Of a DNA stretch of 64,000 bases, positions 40,471 through 48,886 are shown piece by piece (the stretch's first letter is position 1; the number at the start of each line of letters is the position of its first letter). Source of the DNA: Geodermatophilus chilensis (GTDB taxonomy: Bacteria; Actinomycetota; Actinomycetes; Mycobacteriales; Geodermatophilaceae); NCBI RefSeq assembly GCF_002802985.1, contig NZ_NVPT01000003.1, positions 1 through 64,000 of the forward strand. The letters run 5' to 3'. Below the pieces are notes generated by a model. It saw only the letters and a program-made list of their open reading frames with translations. It ran no database searches and was not told where the DNA came from. The position numbers and the translations under genes are program-made.

Positions 40471-41657
40471 GCCGCGTGGTGCTCGGCGCAGCCGACGAGG
40501 AGCTCGTCCTGCGCGTCAAGGAGGCGACCGACGGCGACGTGCACGTGCTGCCCGCCGGCCGGCTGCCCGCCGACCCGGCGCGGCTGTTCGAGCAGCTCGT
40601 CGACGGCGAGCTGCCCGACGTCCTGCTGATCGGGCCCGCCGCGGCGCCGGATGCGGTGCTCACGCTCGCCTCCCGACTCGACGTGCAGAGCCCCGGGATC
40701 ACCGTGGTGCTCATGGCCGAGGCCTCGCCGCAGATGTGGCAGGCGGCGATGCGCTCCGGCATCCGCGACCTGCTCTCGCCCTCCGCCGACGTCCTCACCA
40801 TCCGGGAGGCCGTCGAGCGCGCCGGCGCCGCCGCGGCCGGACGGCGGCGGGTGCTGCGCCCGGTCGAGGAGACCGCCCGCTACACCGGGCGGGTCATCAC
40901 CGTGGCCTCGCCGAAGGGCGGCGTCGGCAAGACCACCGTGTCGACCAACCTGGCGATCGGCCTGACCGCGGCCGCGCCCCAGTCGACGGTGCTGGTCGAC
41001 CTCGACGTCCAGTTCGGCGACGTGGCCTCGGCGCTGGGACTGGTGCCCGAGTACGCGCTGCCCGACGTCGCCCACGGCCCGGCAACCGAGGACACGATGG
41101 TCCTCAAGACCTTCCTCACCCAGCACCCCAGCGGCCTGTACGCGGTGTGCGGCGCGGAGTCCCCGGCGGCCGGCGACACCGTCACCGCTGCCGACGTCAG
41201 CCGGCTGCTCACCTCGCTGGCCCGCGAGTTCCGCTACGTCGTCGTCGACACCGCGCCGGGGCTGTCGGAGCAGACCCTGGCCGCCCTCGACCGCGCCACC
41301 GACGTGGTGATGCTCAGCAGCATGGACGTCCCCGGCGTCCGGGGGCTGCGCAAGGAGCTCGACGTGCTGCGCGAGCTCTGCATGATCCCGGCCGGCCGGC
41401 ACGTGGTCATGAACCTCGCCGACGCCAAGGGCGGGCTGTCGGTGCGCGACGTCGAGACCGCGATCGGCACCGGGGTGGACGTCGTCCTGCCCCGCTCGGC
41501 CGCGGTGCCGCCGTCGACCAACCAGGGCGTGCCGATCCTCGCCTCGGGCCGCCGCGACCCGGTGGTCAAGGAGCTGCGCCGGCTGGTGTCCCGGTTCGCC
41601 GCCACCCCGATCGTGCGGCCGGGCCGCTACCGCGCCAAGCACCGGGCGGCGTCGTGA
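40467..41657 (+). CDS. CpaE/TadZ-like ParA-superfamily ATPase
   Basis: A 396-residue protein. The N-terminal 130 residues resemble a response-regulator receiver without the phosphorylation site (VLLIGPAAAPDAVLTLASRL). The remainder is a MinD/ParA ATPase with deviant Walker A SPKGGVGKTT (about 150) and LVDLDVQFGD. In Tad systems this protein places the assembly machine in the cell. It is translationally coupled to cpaB, and its 3' end contains a duplicated 19-base segment shared with the tadA start. Confidence 0.92.
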   Translation: MSRVVLGAADEELVLRVKEATDGDVHVLPAGRLPADPARLFEQLVDGELPDVLLIGPAAAPDAVLTLASRLDVQSPGITVVLMAEASPQMWQAAMRSGIRDLLSPSADVLTIREAVERAGAAAAGRRRVLRPVEETARYTGRVITVASPKGGVGKTTVSTNLAIGLTAAAPQSTVLVDLDVQFGDVASALGLVPEYALPDVAHGPATEDTMVLKTFLTQHPSGLYAVCGAESPAAGDTVTAADVSRLLTSLAREFRYVVVDTAPGLSEQTLAALDRATDVVMLSSMDVPGVRGLRKELDVLRELCMIPAGRHVVMNLADAKGGLSVRDVETAIGTGVDVVLPRSAAVPPSTNQGVPILASGRRDPVVKELRRLVSRFAATPIVRPGRYRAKHRAAS

Positions 41658-41689
41658 CCTCCGCCTTCGTGCACCGGGCGGCGTCGTGA
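41639..41689. repeat. 19-base direct repeat at the cpaE-tadA junction
   Basis: GCACCGGGCGGCGTCGTGA occurs at 41639-41657 and again at 41671-41689. In the first copy its TGA is the cpaE stop; in the second its GTG is the tadA start. This looks like a short duplication that created the gene boundary. Confidence 0.7.
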
Positions 41690-43083
41690 ACCTCGCTTCC
41701 CGGCTCGCCGCGGCCCAGGGGCGGCCCCTCGCCCCGGAGGCCCCCGCGGTCCTGCCGGCCCCGCGGCCGGTGCCGGCGGTCGTGGCCCCACCCACCGACG
41801 CGCTCGCCAAGCTCAAGGACCGCGTCGCCAAGGCGCTGTTCGAGCGCATGGGCAACCGGATGAACGACCCGTCGCTGTCGGAGGAGCAGCTGCGCGCCGT
41901 CGTCCTCGGCGAGCTCGACGAGGTCGTCGAGGAGGAGAAGGTCCCGCTCTCGGCCGACGAGCGCGCGCGGCTGACCGCCGAGCTGGCCGACGACGTCCTC
42001 GGCTACGGCCCGCTGCAGCGGCTGCTCGACGACCCGAGCGTCACCGAGATCATGTGCAACGGCCCGGACGCGGTCTACGTCGAGCAGGACGGCCGGCTGG
42101 TGCGCACCGCCGCCCGGTTCACCTCCGAGGAGCACCTGCGCCGGGTGATCGACCGGATCGTCTCCCGGGTGGGACGGCGGGTCGACGAGTCCTCGCCGCT
42201 GGTCGACGCCCGGCTGGCCGACGGCTCCCGGGTCAACGCGATCATCCCGCCGCTGGCCTTCAGCGGATCGACGCTGACCATCCGCAAGTTCGCCAAGGAC
42301 CCGTTCACCGTCGACGACCTGATCGGCTTCGGCACGCTCTCGCCGGAGATGGCCGAGCTGCTGCGCGCCTGCGTCGAGGCCCGGCTCAACATCATCGTCT
42401 CCGGCGGCACCGGCACCGGGAAGACGACGCTGCTCAACGTGCTCTCCTCGTTCATCCCCGAGGGCGAGCGGATCGTCACCATCGAGGACGCCGTCGAGCT
42501 GCAGCTGCAGCAGGACCACGTCGTCCGGCTGGAGTCCCGGCCCCCCAACATCGAGGGCCGGGGCGCGGTCACCATCCGCGACCTGGTGCGCAACTCGCTG
42601 CGGATGCGCCCCGACCGGATCGTGGTCGGGGAGTGCCGCGGCGGGGAGTCGCTGGACATGCTGCAGGCGATGAACACCGGCCACGACGGGTCGCTGTCGA
42701 CGGTGCACGCCAACTCCCCGCGCGACGCGATCGCCCGCCTCGAGACGCTCGTGCTCATGGCCGGGATGGACCTGCCCCTGCGGGCCATCCGGGAGCAGAT
42801 CGCCTCGGCCGTCGACGTCGTCGTCCAGCTGACCCGGCTGCGCGACGGCACCCGCCGGGTCACCCACGTGACCGAGGTGCAGGGCATGGAGGGGGAGACG
42901 GTCACCCTGCAGGACGCCTTCCTCTTCGACTACTCCGCCGGGGTGGACGCCGCCGGCCGCTTCCTCGGCAAGCCGGTGCCCACCGGGGTGCGGCCGCGGT
43001 TCACCGACCGGTTCGCCGAGCTGGGCATCCAGGTCTCGCCGCGGGTCTTCGGCACCGTCGAGCCGCGGCGGGGGTGGGCCTGA
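41686..43083 (+). CDS. tadA: TadA/CpaF secretion ATPase
   Basis: A 465-residue type II/IV secretion ATPase. Residues 45-110 form a helical N-terminal domain. The core has Walker A SGGTGTGKTTL (about 238), an Asp box (IEDAVELQ), Walker B/His box (RIVVGECRGGESLDMLQAMN and HDGSLSTVHANSP). It powers pilus assembly and retraction. GTG 41686 is used; the N-terminal residues are Ala/Pro-rich. The stop codon TGA overlaps the tadB ATG. Confidence 0.95.
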   Translation: MNLASRLAAAQGRPLAPEAPAVLPAPRPVPAVVAPPTDALAKLKDRVAKALFERMGNRMNDPSLSEEQLRAVVLGELDEVVEEEKVPLSADERARLTAELADDVLGYGPLQRLLDDPSVTEIMCNGPDAVYVEQDGRLVRTAARFTSEEHLRRVIDRIVSRVGRRVDESSPLVDARLADGSRVNAIIPPLAFSGSTLTIRKFAKDPFTVDDLIGFGTLSPEMAELLRACVEARLNIIVSGGTGTGKTTLLNVLSSFIPEGERIVTIEDAVELQLQQDHVVRLESRPPNIEGRGAVTIRDLVRNSLRMRPDRIVVGECRGGESLDMLQAMNTGHDGSLSTVHANSPRDAIARLETLVLMAGMDLPLRAIREQIASAVDVVVQLTRLRDGTRRVTHVTEVQGMEGETVTLQDAFLFDYSAGVDAAGRFLGKPVPTGVRPRFTDRFAELGIQVSPRVFGTVEPRRGWA

Positions 43084-44015
43084 TGCTGCTCGTCGCGGGC
43101 CTGCTCGCGGTCACCGGCGCGCTGCTGGTGCTCGCCCTCGTCGTCGTCCCGGCGGGGCCGCGGCCGGTGCCGCTGTCCCGGCTCGACCCCACGGTGGTCC
43201 CGCCGGCGTCCGCGCTGGCCGGGGCGTCGGCCGCCGCGGGTGCCGCGGTCGAGCGGGTGCTCGCCCGGCGCGGGCTGGTGGCCCGCGGCGCGGCCGCGCT
43301 GGAGCGGGCGGGCGTGGCGACGGCACTGCCGGACGTCGTCCTGCTGGTGGGCCTGGGCGCCGTCGTCCTCGGCGGGCTCGGCCTCCTGCTCGGCGGGGTG
43401 CTGCTCGCGCTGCTGTTCACGGTGCTCGTCCCGCTGGGCGCGAAGGTGGCGCTGGGGCTCCGGCGCGGACGGCGGCAGGCGGCCTTCGCCGACCAGCTCG
43501 ACGACTCGCTGCAGCTGATGGCCTCGAGCCTGCGCGCCGGGCACAGCCTGCTGCGCGCGGTCGACGCGGTCTCGACCGAGGCGGCGTCGCCGACGGCGGA
43601 GGAGTTCGCCCGCATCGTCAACGAGACCCGGGTCGGCCGCGACCTCGGCGACGCCCTCGACGAGGTGGCCGACCGGGTGGCCAGCGACGACTTCCGCTGG
43701 GTCGCCCAGGCGATCGCCATCCACCGCGAGGTCGGCGGCAACCTGGCCGAGGTGCTCGACACCGTCGGGCACACCATCCGCGAGCGCAACGCGATCCGCC
43801 GCCAGGTCAAGGCGCTGTCGGCCGAGGGCAAGCTGTCGGCGGTCGTGCTGATGGCCCTGCCGTTCGGCATCGTCGGGTTCCTGTCGGTGACCAACCCGGC
43901 CTACCTCGCCGGCTTCACCGAGGGCCTCGCCGGTTACCTGATGATCGCGACGGTCGTCGTGCTGCTCACCGTCGGCGGGCTGTGGCTCAAGAAGACCGTG
44001 GCGATCCGGTTCTGA
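43083..44015 (+). CDS. tadB: TadB-like inner-membrane platform protein
   Basis: A 310-residue type II secretion system F-domain protein. Two hydrophobic stretches at the N-terminus, a cytoplasmic F domain (about 140-270: ADQLDDSLQLMASSLRAGHS, LGDALDEVADRV, IHREVGGNLAEVLDTVGHTI), and two C-terminal helices. It forms the base of the Tad pilus with TadC. Start overlaps the tadA stop (TGATG). Confidence 0.93.
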   Translation: MLLVAGLLAVTGALLVLALVVVPAGPRPVPLSRLDPTVVPPASALAGASAAAGAAVERVLARRGLVARGAAALERAGVATALPDVVLLVGLGAVVLGGLGLLLGGVLLALLFTVLVPLGAKVALGLRRGRRQAAFADQLDDSLQLMASSLRAGHSLLRAVDAVSTEAASPTAEEFARIVNETRVGRDLGDALDEVADRVASDDFRWVAQAIAIHREVGGNLAEVLDTVGHTIRERNAIRRQVKALSAEGKLSAVVLMALPFGIVGFLSVTNPAYLAGFTEGLAGYLMIATVVVLLTVGGLWLKKTVAIRF

Positions 44016-44905
44016 TGCCACCGACCCCCGCGCTCGCGGCCGTGCTGGCCGTCGCCCTCGCCGTCCCGCTGCTGGGGTGGGCGCTGCTGGCCCGCCCGCA
44101 GGACGCCGCCACCCGCGCCCGGGCCAACCTGACCCGCGGCCTGGAGCTGCCCGGCGCGGCTCCCGCCCGCCCGCGGCCCCGCCTGCTGCCACGGCTGGCC
44201 CGCGCCCTGACCCCGGCCGGCACGGTCGCCCGGCTCAACCGGCTGGCCGGCGCGGCGGGACGCCCGGCGGAGTGGCCGGTGCCCCGGCTGGTCGCGGCCA
44301 AGCTGGTGCTCGCCCTGGTCGCCGCGGCGCTCGGGGTGCTGGTGGTGTCGGCGAGCCCCGGCCCGCTGACCGTGCTCGTGGCCGTCGTCGTGACCGGGGT
44401 GGCCTACGTCGTCCCGGAGCTGCTGCTGTACAGCCGCGGGCAGGAGCGGCAGCAGGCGATCGCGCTGGAGCTCGCCGACACCCTCGACCAGATGACGATC
44501 GCGGTGGAGGCCGGGCTGGGCTTCGAGGCGGCGATGGCCCGGGCCGGGCGCAACGGCCGCGGCCCGCTCGCCGAGGAGCTGGTGCGCACGCTGCAGGACG
44601 TCGCCGTCGGCCAGCCCCGCCGCGAGGCCTACCTGGCGCTGGCCGAGCGGACGGCGGTGCCCGACCTGCGCCGGTTCATCCGCGCGGTGGTGCAGGCCGA
44701 CGCGTACGGCGTCTCGATCGCCGACGTGCTGCGCACCCAGGCGGCCGAGATGCGGCTCAAGCGCCGGCAACGGGCCGAGGAGAAGGCGATGCAGATCCCC
44801 GTCAAGGTGATCTTCCCGCTGATCCTGTGCATCCTGCCGACGCTGTTCATCGTGCTGCTGGGCCCGGCCGCCCTCGACATCGTCGACGCCTTCAGCGGGG
44901 GGTGA
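44015..44905 (+). CDS. tadC: TadC-like inner-membrane platform protein
   Basis: A 296-residue F-domain membrane protein, the partner of TadB. The F domain includes ALELADTLDQMTIAVEAGLG and VVQADAYGVSIADVLRTQAAEM, followed by KAMQIPVKVIFPLILCILPT. Start overlaps the tadB stop (TGATG). It ends the pilus operon; a very long hairpin follows 5 bases after its stop. Confidence 0.93.
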   Translation: MPPTPALAAVLAVALAVPLLGWALLARPQDAATRARANLTRGLELPGAAPARPRPRLLPRLARALTPAGTVARLNRLAGAAGRPAEWPVPRLVAAKLVLALVAAALGVLVVSASPGPLTVLVAVVVTGVAYVVPELLLYSRGQERQQAIALELADTLDQMTIAVEAGLGFEAAMARAGRNGRGPLAEELVRTLQDVAVGQPRREAYLALAERTAVPDLRRFIRAVVQADAYGVSIADVLRTQAAEMRLKRRQRAEEKAMQIPVKVIFPLILCILPTLFIVLLGPAALDIVDAFSGG

Positions 44906-44910
44906 GCAGT

Positions 44911-44971
44911 GGCGAGATCGGCGGTCTCGTGGCGATCAGCAGCTGATGGCCACGAGACCGCCGATCTCGCC
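44911..44971. terminator. Long hairpin between convergent genes
   Basis: A 23-base arm at 44911-44933 is exactly complementary to 44949-44971. The loop itself contains ATCAG-CAG-CTGAT, so the whole folds as a nearly 29-base stem with one mismatch and a 3-base loop. It separates tadC (plus) from the DUF8129 gene (minus), so it may terminate both. The length is beyond that of a usual terminator and may mark a repeated genomic element. Confidence 0.7.
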
Positions 44972-44983
44972 GAGCGGGTGGCG

Positions 44984-45328
44984 TCAGCTGCCGCTGCGGG
45001 GCTGGGCCGGGTTGGTCGGGTCGCCCTGGGACGGCGGGTTGATCTTCGGGCCGGTCGTCGCCTCGGAGACCTTCGATCCGCCCGCGGCGTGCGTTGGGTC
45101 GTCGGCGGCCGGGGCCGCGGGGTCGCCGCCGGAGGGCTGGGCGCCGTCGCGCAGCGCGGCCAGGCGGTTCTCCATGATCGTCACCACCTGCACCCGGTCG
45201 GCGTGCGCGCGCTCGTACTCCAGCAGCGTCTGCAGGCCCGCGGCGTCCAGTGTGCGGATCCGCGATGCCAGCCCCTCCACGGGGAGGTGGTCGTAGTCGG
45301 GCAGCGGCAGTCGGTCGTGCTCGGTCAT
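44984..45328 (-). CDS. DUF8129-type small actinobacterial protein
   Basis: A 114-residue protein. The N-terminal 60 residues (LPLPDYDHLPVEGLASRIRT, LDAAGLQTLLEYERAHADR, IMENRLAALRDGA) match a helical domain widespread in actinobacteria. The C-terminal half is disordered, rich in Pro, Gly, Ala and Ser. ATG 45328 is used. Function is unknown; similar proteins are often near stress genes. It converges on tadC. Confidence 0.72.
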   Translation of the reverse strand: MTEHDRLPLPDYDHLPVEGLASRIRTLDAAGLQTLLEYERAHADRVQVVTIMENRLAALRDGAQPSGGDPAAPAADDPTHAAGGSKVSEATTGPKINPPSQGDPTNPAQPRSGS

Positions 45329-45468
45329 GCCCGACCGCCTACCCCTGCCGCGGTCCATCGACACCGGGGTGTGAGGGCACGGTCGGTGGGTAGGCGGCGG
45401 AGGCGGGTCAGCCCGGGTTGCGGGCCCCGCCACCCAGCCCCCAGCGATCGAGGAGTGGTCCCACCCCC

Positions 45469-46602
45469 ATGGACGTGTCCTTCCTGGCGCCGGTCTTCAG
45501 CGCCTCCGGGCCCTACGCCACGGTGTGCGCCGACGTCACGCACACCACCGAGAACGCCGACACCGAGCTCGAGCTGCGCGTCCGTGCCCTCGCCGAGCGG
45601 CTCGAGGGCCAGGGCGCGCCGGAGGCCGTCGTCGAGGCCGTCCGCAGCCGCCTGCTCGAGGCCAACGAGGGCGGCGAGATCGCCACGCTCCGCGGCCGGG
45701 CCCTCGTCGTGGCGGCCGACGGCTCGGTGGTCCTGGACCAGCCACTGGTCGACCAGCCGCGCCAGGAGGTCGCCGAGTACTCGCCCACGCCGGACCTGAT
45801 GCCGGTGCTGCGCCAGATGCCCGGCCGGGTGCCGCACGTCGTCGTCCTCGTCGACCGCACCGGCGGGGACATCACCTACGTCGGGCTGCCCGGGCAGGAC
45901 GCCGAGGAGGAGACGGTCAAGGGCGAGACCTGGCACATCCGCAAGGTGAAGGTCGGCGGCTGGGCCCACGACCACTGGCAGAACAGCGCCGAGGGCCAGT
46001 GGGAGGACAACGCCGACCGGGTGGCCGAGCGCATCGCCTCCTACGCCCGCCGGTTCGCCCCGCGCTTCGTGCTCGTCGCCGGCGACATCAGGGCCCGGAA
46101 CATCCTGGCCGACCGGGCCGGTGACGCCTGGAAGGACCTCGTCGTCACGATGGAGGAGGGCGGCCGCGCGGCCGGCGCCGACCGCGAGGCGGTCGACCGG
46201 CGTGCCGCCGAGCTGGTCGCCGAGCACGAGGCGCACGAAGAGGCCGACACCGTCGAGAAGGTGCAGGCCGCCGCCGCGCACGGGCTGGCCGTGACCGGCA
46301 CCGCTCCGGTCGTCGAGGCGCTGCGCAAGAGCCAGGTCGAGACGCTGGTGCTCGCCGACCAGCCGGACGACGAAAAGCTGCTGGTCGGCCCCGACCCGCT
46401 GCTGCTCGGCACCGAGCAGGGCGACATGGACGCACTCGGCGTGCAGCAGGTGCACTCGGTGCCCGCCGAGCGCGCCCTCGTCGCCGCCGCGGTGGCCAGT
46501 GACGCCGGCATGGTCGTCGTCCCCCGCTCGGCGATGCCCGGTGACATCCCGGTCGCCGCGATCCTGCGCTACACCGACGACTCCACGCCGACCCCCCAGT
46601 GA
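45469..46602 (+). CDS. Vms1/Rv2629-like peptidyl-tRNA hydrolase family protein
   Basis: A 377-residue protein of the bacterial/archaeal eRF1-like (baeRF, Rv2629) family. The order is an N-terminal eRF1-like domain (PHVVVLVDRTGGDITYVGL), a central stretch GGWAHDHWQNSAEGQWEDNADRVAE and a C-terminal eRF1 domain-3-like region ending VAAILRY. The GxxQ-type hydrolysis loop would lie within the glutamine-containing WQNSAEGQ segment. A ribosome-rescue or peptidyl-tRNA-cleaving role is inferred from the family. ATG 45469 is first in a plus-strand series with DUF2795. Confidence 0.8.
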   Translation: MDVSFLAPVFSASGPYATVCADVTHTTENADTELELRVRALAERLEGQGAPEAVVEAVRSRLLEANEGGEIATLRGRALVVAADGSVVLDQPLVDQPRQEVAEYSPTPDLMPVLRQMPGRVPHVVVLVDRTGGDITYVGLPGQDAEEETVKGETWHIRKVKVGGWAHDHWQNSAEGQWEDNADRVAERIASYARRFAPRFVLVAGDIRARNILADRAGDAWKDLVVTMEEGGRAAGADREAVDRRAAELVAEHEAHEEADTVEKVQAAAAHGLAVTGTAPVVEALRKSQVETLVLADQPDDEKLLVGPDPLLLGTEQGDMDALGVQQVHSVPAERALVAAAVASDAGMVVVPRSAMPGDIPVAAILRYTDDSTPTPQ

Positions 46603-46630
46603 CCCCGACCCCCGATCGATCGGAGACCCC

Positions 46631-46888
46631 GTGACCGACCCGCACCAGCCCGCCACCGCACCCGGCACGTCGCCCGGCGACGTCGAGCACCGCGCCGCGC
46701 TTGCCGAGGCCCTCGGCAAGGAGGTGTGGCCGGCCGACCGCGACACCCTCGTCGCCAAGGCGCAGGAGGCCAACGCCCCCGACCGCGTGCTGTCCGACCT
46801 GCGCCGGCTGCCGTCGGGCCAGCAGTTCGACAACGTGCAGGACGTCGCCCGCGCCCTGGGCATCGGCACCGAGCAGCAGCGGTTCTGA
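46631..46888 (+). CDS. DUF2795 domain protein
   Basis: An 85-residue protein matching DUF2795: a pair of helices typified by LAEALGKEVWPADRDTLVAKAQEANAPD split over two turns, then VLSDLRRLPSGQQFDNVQDVARALG. Such domains are small helical modules, common in actinobacteria, function unknown. GTG 46631 follows the preceding stop by 28 bases. Confidence 0.78.
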   Translation: MTDPHQPATAPGTSPGDVEHRAALAEALGKEVWPADRDTLVAKAQEANAPDRVLSDLRRLPSGQQFDNVQDVARALGIGTEQQRF

Positions 46889-46889
46889 G

Positions 46890-47114
46890 ATGACGACCCA
46901 GAAGGAGCCCAGCCCCGAGGCCTGGGCCAATGTCACCCACCACAACGTCGAGACCCGGTCGAACCCGGTGCTCCCCGAGGAGCAGGACGCCGGCCTGGAG
47001 GAGAAGGCGGCCGAGCTCATCCTCGCCGAGTCCGAGGAGCGCACGATCCACCCGGACCCGGACGACGCCCAGGGTGCGCACCGGCGCTCCGAGGACACCG
47101 CGGACCTGCCCTGA
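46890..47114 (+). CDS. Small acidic hypothetical protein
   Basis: A 74-residue Glu/Asp-rich, probably disordered protein (PEEQDAGLEEKAAELILAES, EERTIHPDPDD). The ATG begins one base after the DUF2795 stop, suggesting translational coupling. No known motif. Confidence 0.55.
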   Translation: MTTQKEPSPEAWANVTHHNVETRSNPVLPEEQDAGLEEKAAELILAESEERTIHPDPDDAQGAHRRSEDTADLP

Positions 47115-47518
47115 GCACGTCGGCCCGACCCGGTGCGGCCCACGAGCACGAGGTCCAGCTGCGCTGGTCGGACCCGGACTCACTGGGCCACGTCAACCAC
47201 GCCCGGGCCCTGAGCCTCATCGAGGACGCCCGGCTCGCCATGACCGCAGGCGGGCCGGGCGACCGCGGGATCATCCTGGCGCGGCTCGAGGTCGACTACC
47301 TCCGCCAGCTGTACTACCGCACCGGCGAACGGCTGTGCGTGCGCAGCTGGGTGACCCGGCTGGGCACGAAGTCGCTCACCGTCCGGCAGGAGCTGGTCCA
47401 GGACGACGCCGTGGCCATCCGGGCCGACGTCGTGCTGGTGCTGTTCGACTTCGCCACCGACACCAGCCGCGCCATGACCGACGGCGAGCGCGCCCACTGG
47501 ACCCGCTTCCTGAGGTGA
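47111..47518 (+). CDS. Acyl-CoA thioesterase (4HBT hotdog) without a normal start codon
   Basis: The translation HEVQLRWSDPDSLGHVNHAR, then LIEDARLAM and EVDYLRQLYYRTGERLCVRS, is a typical 4-hydroxybenzoyl-CoA-type thioesterase, including the Asp-Pro-Asp and His-Val-Asn-His catalytic stretch. The only ATG in frame (47240) lies after this essential part. No ATG, GTG or TTG is in frame upstream. A CTG at 47111 overlapping the preceding stop (CTGA) is the best candidate, giving about 135 residues. A lost start codon or a sequence error are alternatives. The gene overlaps the next by GTGA. Confidence 0.65.
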   Translation: MSTSARPGAAHEHEVQLRWSDPDSLGHVNHARALSLIEDARLAMTAGGPGDRGIILARLEVDYLRQLYYRTGERLCVRSWVTRLGTKSLTVRQELVQDDAVAIRADVVLVLFDFATDTSRAMTDGERAHWTRFLR

Positions 47519-48399
47519 CGTTCTTCCCCGGCTTCGCGGAACGACGGGCCGACGTCGGCGACGGCGTCGAGCTCCGGGTGCGGGTGGGCGGCTCGGGCCC
47601 GCCGGTGGTGCTGCTGCACGGGCACCCGCGCACGCACACCACCTGGCATCGCGTGGCGCCGCTGCTGGCGGCGGCCGGGCACACCGTCGTCTGCCCGGAC
47701 CTGCGCGGCTACGGCCGCTCGTCGAAGCCGCCGACCACCGACGACCACGGGCCGTACTGCAAGCGCGCGATGGCCGGCGACGTGGTCGCGCTGATGCGGG
47801 GCCTCGGGCACGAGCGGTTCGCCGTCGTCGGGCACGACCGCGGCAGCTACGTCGCGCTGCGCACGGCCCTCGACCACCCCGGTGCCGTCACGCACCTCGC
47901 CGTCCTCGACTGCATCCCGATCGTCGAGCACCTCGACCGCGCCGACGCCCGGTTCGCCGCCGCCTGGTGGCACTGGTTCTTCTTCGCCCAGCCCGACAAG
48001 CCCGAGCGGGCCATCGGCGCCGACCCCGACGCCTGGTACGGCGCGCTGGCATCCGGGAAGGCCGAGGTCATGGGGGAGGAGAACCACGCCGACTTCCGCC
48101 GCGCGATCGCCGACCCCGCCACGGTGCACGCCATGCTCGAGGACTACCGCGCCGGCCTCACCGTCGACCGCGCCGCCGAGGAGGCCGACCGGGCCGCCGG
48201 CCGGCGGGTCGCCTGCCCGACGCTGGTGCTCTGGTCGGCCCACGACGACCTCGAGGAGCTGCACGGCGACCCGCTGCAGATCTGGGCGGACTGGACGAGC
48301 GACCTGCGTGGCGGGGGTCGCGTCGACAGCGGCCACCACATGGCCGAGGAGGCCCCGGATGAGCTGGTCGCGGCGTTGGTCCCGTTCCTGACCGGCTGA
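47515..48399 (+). CDS. Alpha/beta hydrolase resembling haloacetate dehalogenase
   Basis: A 294-residue alpha/beta-hydrolase. The oxyanion region is LLHGHPRTHTTWHRV, the nucleophile aspartate is in VVGHDRGSY, the second acid lies in LAVLDCIPI, the halide-pocket-like HW pair is in AAWWHWFFFAQP, and the catalytic histidine is in DSGHHMAEEAP. Asp nucleophile followed by Arg, and the WHW-FF-QP segment, are characteristic of fluoroacetate/haloacetate dehalogenases. The start overlaps the thioesterase stop (GTGA). Actual substrate unproven. Confidence 0.85.
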   Translation: MTFFPGFAERRADVGDGVELRVRVGGSGPPVVLLHGHPRTHTTWHRVAPLLAAAGHTVVCPDLRGYGRSSKPPTTDDHGPYCKRAMAGDVVALMRGLGHERFAVVGHDRGSYVALRTALDHPGAVTHLAVLDCIPIVEHLDRADARFAAAWWHWFFFAQPDKPERAIGADPDAWYGALASGKAEVMGEENHADFRRAIADPATVHAMLEDYRAGLTVDRAAEEADRAAGRRVACPTLVLWSAHDDLEELHGDPLQIWADWTSDLRGGGRVDSGHHMAEEAPDELVAALVPFLTG

Positions 48400-48418
48400 T
48401 CCCGGGTAGGGCAGCGGC

Positions 48419-48841
48419 ATGCCGAAGACGACGAAGAGCGGGGACGCGAAGAAGAGCGAGATCCCCAGCACCCTGGAGCGCTCGGACGAGAAGGCGCAGC
48501 GCACCTTCGCCAAGACCCACGACTCGGCGATGGACTCCTACGACGACGAGCAGCGCGCCAACCAGGTCGCGTGGGCCGCGGTCAAGCACACGCACGAGAA
48601 GGTCGGCGACCACTGGGAGCCGAAAGACCACAAGGGCCCGAGCGACCCGCAGGCCGAGGGCGGCCGGGACACCGACCGCGAGACCAGGGGCGGCGTCGAC
48701 GCCAACGCCACCAAGGAGCACCTGATGGACGTCGCCAAGCGGCTGGACATCAGTGGCCGGTCGAAGATGGACAAGGACGAGCTGGTCGACGCGATCCAGA
48801 AGGCCAACGACAGGGCCACCGCCGAGGCGCGCCGGAAGTGA
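48419..48841 (+). CDS. ChaB-like protein
   Basis: A 140-residue protein. The N-terminal half is a ChaB domain (PSTLERSDEKAQRTFAKTHD through NQVAWAAVKHTHEKVGDHW). The C-terminal portion carries a SAP/Rho-N-like helix pair (KEHLMDVAKRLDISGRSKMD, KDELVDAIQKANDRATAEAR). ChaB was named in cation transport regulation, but its role is unclear. ATG 48419 lies 17 bases after the preceding stop. Confidence 0.8.
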   Translation: MPKTTKSGDAKKSEIPSTLERSDEKAQRTFAKTHDSAMDSYDDEQRANQVAWAAVKHTHEKVGDHWEPKDHKGPSDPQAEGGRDTDRETRGGVDANATKEHLMDVAKRLDISGRSKMDKDELVDAIQKANDRATAEARRK

Positions 48842-48886
48842 GCCGGTGGCGTTCCGCTGCGGCGGGTCGCGGGTAGCCCATGCGTC

